17,027 bases of DNA. It comes from UMGS1071 sp045638545 (GTDB lineage Bacteria; Bacillota; Clostridia; Oscillospirales; Acutalibacteraceae). The notes under the pieces were generated by a model. That model was not told where the DNA came from. It made no database searches and worked only from the letters and a program-made list of their open reading frames with translations. Position numbers and translations under genes: made by a program. Below, one piece after another: positions 7,132 to 14,204 of this stretch. The DNA lies in contig JAZUBL010000028.1 in the NCBI GenBank assembly GCA_045638545.1, positions 1 through 17,027 on the forward strand, in the 5' to 3' direction. Each line of letters opens with the position of its first letter. Within the stretch, counting starts at the first letter, position 1.

Positions 7132-7694
7132 TCTTCCTCACTCTGTTTCTCGAATTTATGAAAGTCGGCCTGTTTTCCATCGGCGGCGGTATGGCAACCA
7201 TCCCATTTCTGATGGAACTGGCTGAGAGCTACCCATGGTTCACACCGGAACAACTGACCGATATGATCGCTGTTGCCGAGTCTACCCCTGGTCCAATCGG
7301 CGTCAACATGGCAACCTATGCCGGTTTCAATGCCGGCGGCATTCTGGGCGGTATTCTGGCAACCCTTTCTCTGGTACTGCCATCAGTGGTTATCATCTGC
7401 ATCATCTCCAAATTCATGCAGAAGTTCCGCTCCAGCCGGCTGGTCAATGATGCATTTTATGGTCTCCGTCCTGCTTCTGCCGCCATGATTGCCGGCGCTA
7501 TGTCGCAGGTGCTGATCATGTCTCTGTTTCACACAGAGCTGTTCTCTGCCGGTGTGCCATGGTACGAGACGGTCAATATCGGCGGAATCATTCTCTTTGG
7601 TGTTATTCTTGCCGGTGCCATTCTGTTCAAAAAGCTGCACCCGATTTTCTTTATCCTTTTTGGCGCAGCAGCCGGCATTGTCTTTCAATTATAA
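7128..7694 (+). CDS. Chromate transporter (CHR) family protein, second half-protein
   Basis: This is the second 188-residue CHR domain, expected to assemble with the preceding protein in antiparallel fashion into one transporter. It repeats the family signatures: GLFSIGGGMATIPFL near the N-terminus and ESTPGPIGVNMATYAGFNAGG at about residues 46-66. Hydrophobic helices follow, including the strongly apolar stretch near the C-terminus (IILFGVILAGAILF and FILFGAAAGIVF). Start ATG 7128 overlaps the previous stop, with AGGAGG 10 bp upstream. A strong terminator follows 13 nt after the stop, so the unit is a clean two-gene operon. Length and motif spacing are normal for the short CHR subfamily, and there is no sign of damage. 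Confidence 0.92.
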   Translation: MIFLTLFLEFMKVGLFSIGGGMATIPFLMELAESYPWFTPEQLTDMIAVAESTPGPIGVNMATYAGFNAGGILGGILATLSLVLPSVVIICIISKFMQKFRSSRLVNDAFYGLRPASAAMIAGAMSQVLIMSLFHTELFSAGVPWYETVNIGGIILFGVILAGAILFKKLHPIFFILFGAAAGIVFQL

Positions 7695-7706
7695 ATCTGC
7701 ATACAA

Positions 7707-7737
7707 AAAGACCTCCCAACTGGGAGGTCTTTCTTTG
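7707..7737. terminator. Bidirectional rho-independent terminator between the CHR operon and spoIIE
   Basis: A perfect 11-bp stem, AAAGACCTCCC/GGGAGGTCTTT, with a 4-nt loop AACT is followed by TTCTTTGTTTT-type sequence on the plus strand. The minus strand reads CTTTTTGTAT after the stem, so the hairpin can also end the spoIIE transcript, whose stop codon is about 70 nt away. Confidence 0.9.
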
Positions 7738-7803
7738 TTTTCTGCTCCGCAACTGCGCAGCAAAGGTTTTTGCCCATCAGGGCGTCTTATGTTTTCTGTA
7801 GTT

Positions 7804-10167
7804 CTAATCTGCATAATCCTGCTGCCGTGGCTGCAGCTTCAGCACAAGGGCTGTAATATCATCATCCCGGCCGTCATTGCGGAGTTTCGCCGCCTTTTCC
7901 ACAATCAGATTGGCAAGCTGGCTGGGTTCTTCTCCCTTCCAGTTATGAATCAGCTGCGCTGCCCACTCCTCACCCGGCGCAACAACGCCGTCGGAGAACA
8001 TGACCAGCAGATCTTCATCGCCAAGATGCGCTGACGTTTTGCAGAAAACAGCTTCTTCCAGGATCCCAACAGGCAAGGAGATGGCATCCAGACGGTGAAC
8101 TTCTCCGCCTTTCCGCACATAACTGATCGGCGCCCCTGCCTTCATCAGCTGTACTTCGCCGGTAAATAAATCAACTGCAGCCACATCCAGCGTGGAGAGC
8201 GTCTCCGCACCGGATTTGACCATCAATGCAGAATTGGTGATTTTCAAAGCACAGTCATAGCCAACACCGGACTGGATCAGCTTTGCCATGATACCGGAAG
8301 CCATGGCGCCGTCAACTGCAGCGCGTCCTCCTGTTCCCATGCCGTCGCTGATAATGGCGATCTGTTTGCCTGCGCCGTCATCAAAACAAATGCAGCTGTC
8401 GCCGCAGAGCGATGCATTTTTACAGCTGTGCTGGGCAACGCCAAAAACTGCTTTGTAAAGGGGCTTCTCTGCCATCTGAAAATGACATCGCTCCCCAGAC
8501 ACACTGACACATGGATAACCGAACTCTCTGCCAACCACCCGGGCTATGCCGCGGAGCACCCGGACTTTTGTCAGCTTGTAGCGATCCATGATCAGTGCTT
8601 CAATTTCAATAAACATCCTCCCTTCTTTATTGAGCCTACAGCTTACGTCGATGGGCGTAATGGCGCAGTCATGCAATACCCCATTGATTTTCCTTGCCAT
8701 TGCCGTATCGAATTTTTCGTAAAGCCGAAGCTCATCTGCCATATCCCGCAGCAGTTTTCCTGTTGTTGCAAACTGACCCGTTACTACAGAACGAACCTGC
8801 TGCAGCTTTCGCTCTGCCGCGATTTTCGAAAGATATTCCTGATAATACCGATTGACCGCTGCTGTGACCTGCTCCTGTTTTGTACAGGCTTTTGCAATCT
8901 GCGGCGGCAGATTCCCCTGTGCAATTGCGCCTTCCACACGCAGGGCTTCTGTCATGCGGCAAGTGAGGATTGACAGTTCTTTTGCAGCGCAGCCCCAGCA
9001 GGCTGTTTTATGCCTGCAACCAATGCATACCTCCTCCATGGTTTTGCGATAAACAATATCCACCGTTTCTGTATCTACCTGCAGCAGCCGCTGCGAAACT
9101 GCCTCCACCGACTCTGATACGTTCTCCAGCGCTGTTGCAGCAACGCCGAGTTTCGTAATAACGGTACGGCGGAGACCGCCGCTCTGTGCCAGCTGCATAG
9201 GCTGCCGAAACACCACTGCCAGCCTGCTGCCGAATTTATGGGGCCAGATGACAAAAATCAGCGAGGATGCCATGACCTCAATCATGCCGTTAAAAACAGC
9301 GTAAAAGCTGCCAACCTGCAGGCTGCCGATGCCATTGGCCACCACGAATGCAATGGCGGTAATCACACGGCCCAGCGGTGAGAACAGTCCGGCGATCAGC
9401 CCGGCAAAGGCCAGAGCACCGGAAATACCGCTGATGCCGGAAGAAGCCAGACCAAACATGGCACCTGCCACAATGCCGGACAGACTGCCGCCGATGACAC
9501 CGCCGAATCGACAGGAAAATAAAATCATCAGCACAGCTGCAGCACGACCGATAGAAATGATACCGATCTGAACGGTGGACAGTGACAGCACTGCGATGCC
9601 GATAGACAGAATAACGCAGGTCAGCTCGCTCTGGTTCAGCGATCCCAGCGGTTTTCCCTCGCTGATCATCCGGCAGGTGCGGTCAATAAATAATACTGTT
9701 CCGGCACCTGCCGCAGATTCCGTTATGTAGAGGATCCATGTCTGCAGCGTGGAACCATTCAGGATGGCAAGGCAGATGCCTGTCAGCAGCGTTGGTACAA
9801 ACACAATGACAGGTGCAAAGAACAGCCTGTCCTTCAGCCGTACCATTTCTCCCAGTGCCCAGCGAAAAACAACCAGCATAAACAGAGCCGCCAGGTATCG
9901 CCCGGGAGACTGCATGGCACCCGGTATCAGATAGCCAACTGCGCTGCCCAGTGCAGTGGTCCACATGGCGCCGCGAGGACACCCTGCGGCAACAGCCAGG
10001 CCAAAGGGCGCATGCCTGCCGAAAATCACCCCCCTGGAACAGATCAGTCCGGCGGTAAAACAGGCACCGTGCATCACGGCCCGCTGCAGCGCCGGAGATT
10101 CCACCAGCTTTTTCCGGAATCGCTCCTTCGACCCCGCAATTTTTGCCGGAGCCGCTCTTTCTTTCAT
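7804..10167 (-). CDS. spoIIE: Stage II sporulation protein E, PP2C-type serine phosphatase
   Basis: SpoIIE sits at the asymmetric septum of sporulating cells and dephosphorylates the anti-anti-sigma factor SpoIIAA, releasing sigma-F in the forespore. The 787-residue product, close to the usual length of about 800, has a polytopic hydrophobic N-terminal region (about 40-330, roughly ten helices). A central region follows with a Cys cluster, CIGCRHKTACWGC (381-393). The C-terminal PP2C/SpoIIE phosphatase domain spans about 570-780. Metal-binding acidic motifs are present: SDGMGTG with D608, MFSDGV with D726 and GRDDDIT with D768-D770. Start choice: ATG 10167 follows AAAGGGGAG (10180-10172). An in-frame ATG six codons upstream (10185) has a poorer site and cannot be excluded. 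The gene appears monocistronic, with a Spo0A-type promoter candidate at 10227-10259. The spoIIA operon and other sporulation genes are not in this window. Confidence 0.96.
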   Translation of the reverse strand: MKERAAPAKIAGSKERFRKKLVESPALQRAVMHGACFTAGLICSRGVIFGRHAPFGLAVAAGCPRGAMWTTALGSAVGYLIPGAMQSPGRYLAALFMLVVFRWALGEMVRLKDRLFFAPVIVFVPTLLTGICLAILNGSTLQTWILYITESAAGAGTVLFIDRTCRMISEGKPLGSLNQSELTCVILSIGIAVLSLSTVQIGIISIGRAAAVLMILFSCRFGGVIGGSLSGIVAGAMFGLASSGISGISGALAFAGLIAGLFSPLGRVITAIAFVVANGIGSLQVGSFYAVFNGMIEVMASSLIFVIWPHKFGSRLAVVFRQPMQLAQSGGLRRTVITKLGVAATALENVSESVEAVSQRLLQVDTETVDIVYRKTMEEVCIGCRHKTACWGCAAKELSILTCRMTEALRVEGAIAQGNLPPQIAKACTKQEQVTAAVNRYYQEYLSKIAAERKLQQVRSVVTGQFATTGKLLRDMADELRLYEKFDTAMARKINGVLHDCAITPIDVSCRLNKEGRMFIEIEALIMDRYKLTKVRVLRGIARVVGREFGYPCVSVSGERCHFQMAEKPLYKAVFGVAQHSCKNASLCGDSCICFDDGAGKQIAIISDGMGTGGRAAVDGAMASGIMAKLIQSGVGYDCALKITNSALMVKSGAETLSTLDVAAVDLFTGEVQLMKAGAPISYVRKGGEVHRLDAISLPVGILEEAVFCKTSAHLGDEDLLVMFSDGVVAPGEEWAAQLIHNWKGEEPSQLANLIVEKAAKLRNDGRDDDITALVLKLQPRQQDYAD

Positions 10168-10203
10168 ACTACTCCCCTTTCCCATTCCCTGTTTTTCCTA
10201 TTT

Positions 10204-10219
10204 TGGACAACCTTGTCCA
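10204..10219. promoter_or_regulatory. Operator-like palindrome at the predicted spoIIE transcription start
   Basis: The arms TGGACAA and TTGTCCA are perfect reverse complements with a 2-bp spacer. In the spoIIE direction the site begins about 7 bp after the -10 box, at the expected transcription start. It could bind a dimeric regulator or form a short hairpin at the 5' end of the transcript. I do not recognise a known consensus. Confidence 0.45.
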
Positions 10220-10226
10220 TATCAAA

Positions 10227-10259
10227 ATTATACTTGCACTATAAGAAAATAAATGTCAG
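10227..10259 (-). promoter_or_regulatory. spoIIE promoter candidate with 21-bp spacing (Spo0A-type sigma-A promoter)
   Basis: On the minus strand, CTGACA (10259-10254) and a perfect TATAAT (10232-10227) are 21 bp apart. A normal sigma-A promoter has 17. The Bacillus subtilis spoIIE and spoIIG promoters are known for 21-22 bp spacing and for needing phosphorylated Spo0A. The plus strand over the -35 box reads TGTCAGA, resembling the Spo0A box (TGTCRAA), and a second similar sequence, TTTGTCGCT, lies at 10275-10283. The assignment is inferred from spacing, box matches and the identity of the gene. Confidence 0.55.
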
Positions 10260-10398
10260 AACCTGCTGCAGCACTTTGTCGCTCTTTGCCGCATTCCGGC
10301 GGCACTTTATGCAGAAACAGGCAGCTTCTTTCTGCTTATGCTGCATTCCACAGGGAAATGACGGGCAACGCCGGGAAATGGTTTTCTTTTCTTTACAA

Positions 10399-10427
10399 TT
10401 GATTCCCGGCATGGTTTGTGATAGAAT
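10399..10427 (+). promoter_or_regulatory. Promoter of the aminotransferase-trpS unit
   Basis: TTGATT (10399-10404) and TAGAAT (10422-10427) are 17 bp apart. The -10 is extended by a directly preceding TGA. The start point would be near 10434, giving a leader of about 70 nt. The inverted-repeat arm TTCCCGGC (10403-10410) overlaps the end of the -35 box and the start of the spacer. Confidence 0.65.
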
Positions 10428-10445
10428 ATATGGATAGGTATGCGC

Positions 10446-10461
10446 CGGCAGATTTCTGCCG
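10446..10461 (+). other. Leader hairpin in the aminotransferase-trpS transcript
   Basis: CGGCAG and CTGCCG form a perfect 6-bp stem around ATTT, located about 12-28 nt after the predicted transcription start. No T-run follows, so it is not a terminator. It may simply stabilise the 5' end of the mRNA. Confidence 0.4.
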
Positions 10462-10503
10462 ACACTTCCGCGCAATTAATCCAATATAAAGGAAGTCAGT
10501 TAC

Positions 10504-11703
10504 ATGGAATATCAAGTATCAAACCGCATGAAAAGTATGAAGCCTTCTGTCATCAGAGAGATCCTCAAGAACTCCTCTGATCCAAGCGTGATCGCTTTCT
10601 CTGCAGGCAACCCTGCTCCGGAAGCTTTCCCGGCAGAAGCCATTGCGGAAATCTCTGCCCGCATTCTCAAGGAGAATCCAATTGCGGCGCTGCAGTACAG
10701 CTTAACAGAGGGTTATCCGGCACTGCGCAATACCCTCAAAACATATATGGCAGAAAAGCACAACTCCTTCAACGAAGAGATGGACGAACTGATCGTTACA
10801 ACCGGCGCACAGCAGGTTATGGATCTGGCAGCAAAAGTTCTCTGCAATGAAGGCGACGTGATCATCTGTGAGGCACCAACTTTCATTGGTTCCCTCAACA
10901 CTTTCCGTTCCTACAACACTGTGCTCAAGGGCGTACCAATGGACGACGACGGCATCAACCTGGAAGCACTGGAAAAAACACTGGAAGAAAACCCGGGCGC
11001 AAAGCTGCTTTACGTGATCCCGAACTTCCAGAATCCATCCGGTATCACCATGAGCCTGGAAAAGCGCAAAGCTGTGTATGAACTGGCAAAGAAATACCAG
11101 ATCATGATCCTGGAAGACAACCCATACGGTGATCTCCGCATTGCCGGCGAGTTCCTGCCAACCATCAAGTCCATGGATACAGAAGGCCTTGTTATTTACG
11201 CAGGTTCCTTCTCCAAGACCATTTCTTCCGGTCTCCGCGTTGGCTTTGCCATTGCACCAAAGGAAGTCATGCAGAAGATGATCGTTGGCAAGCAGTGCAG
11301 CGACGTACATACCACTGCATGGTCCCAGATCATCTGCGACGAATTTATCAACAAGTATGATTATGATGCACACCTTGCAAAGATGAGAACCATCTATGCA
11401 AGAAAATCCAAGCTGATGCTGGACGGCATTGAGGAGCACATGGTTCCTGCCGGCATCACTTATAAGAAGACAGAAGGCGGCCTGTTTGTATGGTGCACCC
11501 TGCCGGATTCCATCGACATGATGACATTCTGTGCAGAGGCTGTAAAGCGTAAGGTTTGCGTTGTGCCTGGCACCGCATTCCTCACCGACGAAACAGCGCC
11601 ATGCCAGTCTTTCCGTATGAACTTCTCCACCCCAACAGACGAAGCAATCGTAAAGGGCGTAGAGATCCTTGGCCAGCTGCTCAGAGATATGCAGGCGAAA
11701 TAA
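10504..11703 (+). CDS. PLP-dependent aminotransferase, class I/II (aromatic / 2-aminoadipate aminotransferase-like)
   Basis: This 399-residue fold-type I PLP enzyme transfers amino groups between an amino acid and a 2-oxo acid in the cytosol. Diagnostic segments appear in order: the N-terminal ISFSAGNP-like motif (residues about 35-42, IAFSAGNPAPEAFP), TTGAQQVMDL (cofactor phosphate region), YVIPNFQNPSGITMS, LEDNPYGDLR, and GSFSKTISSGLRVGF with the Schiff-base lysine K238. The PNFQNPSG and EDNPYGDLR wording places it with the LysN/MocR-like aminotransferases rather than AspC. No DNA-binding domain is fused to it. Natural substrates of this group range from 2-aminoadipate to aromatic and branched-chain amino acids, so specificity is unresolved. 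It starts at ATG after AAAGGAAG and is followed by trpS after 19 bp, with no terminator between, so cotranscription is likely. Confidence 0.9.
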   Translation: MEYQVSNRMKSMKPSVIREILKNSSDPSVIAFSAGNPAPEAFPAEAIAEISARILKENPIAALQYSLTEGYPALRNTLKTYMAEKHNSFNEEMDELIVTTGAQQVMDLAAKVLCNEGDVIICEAPTFIGSLNTFRSYNTVLKGVPMDDDGINLEALEKTLEENPGAKLLYVIPNFQNPSGITMSLEKRKAVYELAKKYQIMILEDNPYGDLRIAGEFLPTIKSMDTEGLVIYAGSFSKTISSGLRVGFAIAPKEVMQKMIVGKQCSDVHTTAWSQIICDEFINKYDYDAHLAKMRTIYARKSKLMLDGIEEHMVPAGITYKKTEGGLFVWCTLPDSIDMMTFCAEAVKRKVCVVPGTAFLTDETAPCQSFRMNFSTPTDEAIVKGVEILGQLLRDMQAK

Positions 11704-11722
11704 TTCCGGAGGATAATTTAGT

Positions 11723-12754
11723 ATGACAGCAAATAACGAAGGCGCAGTTCAGGCGCCACAGAAGAAAACTATTTTCAGCGCAATCCAGCCAAGCGGTTCT
11801 ATTACCCTGGGCAACTACCTGGGCGCGCTGCAGCACTGGATTAAACTCCAGGACGATTATGACTGCATTTTTGCACTGGCAGACCTGCACGCAATCACCG
11901 TGCGTCAGGATCCGGCTGCATTCCGCAAGAACACCATGGAAGCTTATGCACTGCTGCTGGCATGCGGTATTGACCCGGAGAAGAGCCCATTCTTCATCCA
12001 GAGCCACGTGCACACACACGCAGAGCTGGCTTGGGTACTCAACTGCTACACCCAGTTCGGCGAACTGTCCCGTATGACACAGTTCAAGGATAAGTCCCAG
12101 AAGCACGCAGACAACATCAACGTTGGCCTGTTTGCTTACCCAACACTGATGGCTGCAGATATTCTGCTGTACCAGGCAGACATGGTGCCGGTAGGCGCTG
12201 ACCAGAAGCAGCACCTGGAACTTTCCAGAGATATTGCAAACCGCTTTAACAATGCTTACAGCCCAACCTTTAAGGTACCGGAGCCATACATTGCAAAGAC
12301 AGGCGCAAGAATCATGTCTCTGCAAGACCCAACAAAGAAGATGAGTAAGTCTGACGAAAATCAGAATGCATGGGTTGGCCTGCTGGATAAGCCAGAGGAG
12401 ATCATGAAGAAGTTCAAGCGCGCTGTAACTGACAGTGAAGGCGGCATCTACGTTGGTGAAGGCAAGGAAGGCATCAACAACCTGATCGGCATTTACGGCA
12501 GCGTAACCGGCAAAACCGAGGACGAGATCGTGAAGGAGTTTGAGGGCAAGGGCTACGGCGACTTTAAGGTTGCTGTTGGCGAAGCTGTTGTAGAAACACT
12601 GCGCCCAATTCAGGAACGCTACAATGAATTCATGAAGGACAAGGCTTATCTGACAAAGTGCTACACAGAAAGCGCTCAGAAAGCAGAGTACATTTCCAAT
12701 AAAACACTGCGCAAGGTTATGAAGAAAGTCGGCTTCATTCCGAAGGAATTCTAA
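11723..12754 (+). CDS. trpS: Tryptophanyl-tRNA synthetase
   Basis: This cytosolic class I aminoacyl-tRNA synthetase charges tRNA-Trp with tryptophan. The 343-residue product has the normal bacterial length (about 330-350). The ATP-binding HIGH-equivalent lies in QPSGSITLGNYLGAL (TLGN at 28-31). Segments characteristic of TrpRS follow: DLHAIT, the YPTLMAADILLYQ region, VPVGADQKQHLELSRDIA and the KMSKS loop at 206-210 (KMSKSDENQN). A short tail before the start (residues 1-14, Ala/Gln-rich) is slightly longer than in Bacillus TrpRS. It follows GGAGG (GGAGGATAATTTAGT) and lies 19 bp after the aminotransferase stop. Many Firmicutes trpS genes carry a T-box leader; none can fit or is seen here, so expression would depend on the upstream promoter at 10399-10427. 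Confidence 0.97.
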   Translation: MTANNEGAVQAPQKKTIFSAIQPSGSITLGNYLGALQHWIKLQDDYDCIFALADLHAITVRQDPAAFRKNTMEAYALLLACGIDPEKSPFFIQSHVHTHAELAWVLNCYTQFGELSRMTQFKDKSQKHADNINVGLFAYPTLMAADILLYQADMVPVGADQKQHLELSRDIANRFNNAYSPTFKVPEPYIAKTGARIMSLQDPTKKMSKSDENQNAWVGLLDKPEEIMKKFKRAVTDSEGGIYVGEGKEGINNLIGIYGSVTGKTEDEIVKEFEGKGYGDFKVAVGEAVVETLRPIQERYNEFMKDKAYLTKCYTESAQKAEYISNKTLRKVMKKVGFIPKEF

Positions 12755-12767
12755 ATCTGCGCATCAA

Positions 12768-12799
12768 AAAAAGCCACCCACAGAGGGTGGCTTTTTATT
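12768..12799 (+). terminator. Rho-independent terminator after trpS
   Basis: A 12-bp perfect stem, AAAAAGCCACCC/GGGTGGCTTTTT, with a 5-nt loop ACAGA is followed by ATTTT. It begins 13 nt after the trpS stop and also ends the aminotransferase transcript. Confidence 0.92.
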
Positions 12800-12822
12800 T
12801 TCCGTTTCCTGTTATTTTCTCA

Positions 12823-12852
12823 ATAAAAAAGCAGCCCATTACGGACTGCTTC
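12823..12852 (-). terminator. Rho-independent terminator of alr
   Basis: On the minus strand, AAGCAGTCC and GGGCTGCTT form a 9-bp stem with one T-G wobble and loop GTAAT, followed by TTTTATTG. It starts 5 nt after the alr stop codon. The opposite strand can also fold, so it may back up the trpS terminator. Confidence 0.85.
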
Positions 12853-12856
12853 TTTT

Positions 12857-14050
12857 TTATTCTGTCGGGCAGATATAGTTGAGGCTGCCGATCGGTTCGC
12901 CGTGCTCGATGAAAATTCGAGGCACACGCTTACCAACAATGCAGATCATTTCATAGTTAATGGTTTCATTCAGCTTTGCCAGCTCATCAACGGTGATCAG
13001 CTCGTTGCCGTCTTTACCGAAAACAGTAACTGTCATCCCTGTTTTTACGCCGTCAATATCGGTCACGTCCAGCATCAGCTGGTCCATGCATACACGGCCA
13101 ACAACTCTGGCTCTTTCGCCGCAAACAAGCATATCTGCGCAGTTATGCAGTTTTCTCGGGTAGCCGTCCGCATAGCCAATCGGCACAGTTGCCAGCTTTG
13201 TTTTGCGGCTGGCAGAGAATGTTCTGCCGTAGCTGACAGTTGTGTTGGTTTCTACTTCCTTCAGCATGGAGATAACGGTCTTCAGTTCCATCATTGGCTG
13301 CAGCGGCAGCTTATTGCGGATCACGCCGGATGGATTCAGGCCGTAGATGATCACACCAGGGCGCACCATATCCAGATGCATTTCCGGATAATCGCACACA
13401 GCACCGCTGTTTGCGCAGTGGCGATAGCGGAATTTGATACCGCGCTCTTCCAGCTGTGCTACAGCAGTCATGAACGCGTCATACTGACCCTTTGTGTAAC
13501 CGCTGCCTACTTTGCCGTCATCAGCCACCGCAAAATGGGTGAAGATACCCTCATTCTCCAGATTTTCCAGACGACACACAGCTTCAATCTCATCCACGCT
13601 GCCGCTGTCACGAACAGCATCCTGATACAGGAAACCGATACGGCTCATGCCGGTGTCTACCTTAATATGTACTTTTACCGTAATGCCGGCTTTCTTTGCG
13701 CAGGCGCTCAGTTCCTCAGCATATTCTGCAGAAAAAACTGCCTGAGAAATATTCAGTTCTCCCAGCTTCTCTGCCATATCCGGCGGTGTATAGCCAAGAA
13801 TAAGAATTGCGCCGGTAACACCGCCGCTGCGCAGCTGCTCCGCCTCTTCAATATTGGAAACAGCAAACCACTTTGCACCCAGGCCTTCCAGGGTACGGGC
13901 AACAAATACCGCACCATGACCGTAGCCATCTGCCTTAACGACCCAGCAGATCTCCGTTTCGGCCCGCACTGCATTGCGGATCACGTGATAATTATTCTTC
14001 AGGGCATCCAGATTGATCTCTGCCCAGGTTCTCTTTAAAAATGTATTCAT
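12857..14050 (-). CDS. alr: Alanine racemase
   Basis: This PLP enzyme interconverts L- and D-alanine, supplying D-Ala for peptidoglycan. The 397-residue product has the normal two-domain layout, an N-terminal TIM-like barrel and a C-terminal beta domain. The cofactor lysine is K39 in WVVKADGYGHGA, the family signature. The second catalytic base is Y274 in VSYGRTF. Other conserved pieces are HIKVDTGMSRIGF (128-140), RHCANSGA and the MVRPGVIIYGLNP stretch. In VCMDQLMLDVT the Met and Asp are typical of the active-site entrance. It starts at ATG 14050 after GGAG (9 bp upstream) and has a near-consensus promoter. It stands alone, converging on trpS; the frequent neighbours acpS or mazEF are not adjacent. 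Whether it is the biosynthetic racemase or one used in germination control cannot be told from sequence. Confidence 0.97.
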   Translation of the reverse strand: MNTFLKRTWAEINLDALKNNYHVIRNAVRAETEICWVVKADGYGHGAVFVARTLEGLGAKWFAVSNIEEAEQLRSGGVTGAILILGYTPPDMAEKLGELNISQAVFSAEYAEELSACAKKAGITVKVHIKVDTGMSRIGFLYQDAVRDSGSVDEIEAVCRLENLENEGIFTHFAVADDGKVGSGYTKGQYDAFMTAVAQLEERGIKFRYRHCANSGAVCDYPEMHLDMVRPGVIIYGLNPSGVIRNKLPLQPMMELKTVISMLKEVETNTTVSYGRTFSASRKTKLATVPIGYADGYPRKLHNCADMLVCGERARVVGRVCMDQLMLDVTDIDGVKTGMTVTVFGKDGNELITVDELAKLNETINYEMICIVGKRVPRIFIEHGEPIGSLNYICPTE

Positions 14051-14081
14051 GTCTCAAGCTCCATTTTTAATCATTCTACCT

Positions 14082-14111
14082 ATTATATGCTTCCGGCGGC
14101 CGTTTCGTCAA
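14082..14111 (-). promoter_or_regulatory. sigma-A promoter of alr
   Basis: On the minus strand, TTGACG (14111-14106) and a perfect TATAAT (14087-14082) are separated by 18 bp. The start point would be near 14075, leaving a leader of about 25 nt that contains the GGAG ribosome binding site. Confidence 0.78.
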
Positions 14112-14204
14112 CCGTTTCAAAAATTGTTAACCAAACTGTAATTTTATTGCAGTTGTCTGCATAGAATAGCAGGATGAGACTTCATAGCAAAGGAGGCGCC
14201 GCCA

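Larger units (their letters stand above)
10168..10503. other. 336-bp divergent regulatory region between spoIIE and the aminotransferase-trpS unit
   Basis: I see no gene here; the short ORFs on both strands lack ribosome binding sites and recognisable proteins. The region holds the spoIIE promoter candidate, two Spo0A-box-like sequences, a palindrome at 10204-10219, repeats of GGGAAATG at 10353 and 10373, an inverted repeat spanning the plus-strand -35 box, the plus-strand promoter and a leader hairpin. There is no T-box architecture or tRNA. Confidence 0.7.

Noticed and set aside
10239..10475. 78-codon minus-strand ORF in the spoIIE-aminotransferase gap
   Set aside because: No good ribosome binding site or known domain, and it covers both promoter regions.
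10434..10503. T-box or tryptophan-responsive leader before the aminotransferase-trpS unit
   Set aside because: The leader is too short, with one small hairpin, no terminator and no T-box core sequence or run of Trp codons.
12902..14038. 378-codon plus-strand ORF opposite alr
   Set aside because: It is antisense to a complete alanine racemase with both catalytic residues. The predicted product has no recognisable features.
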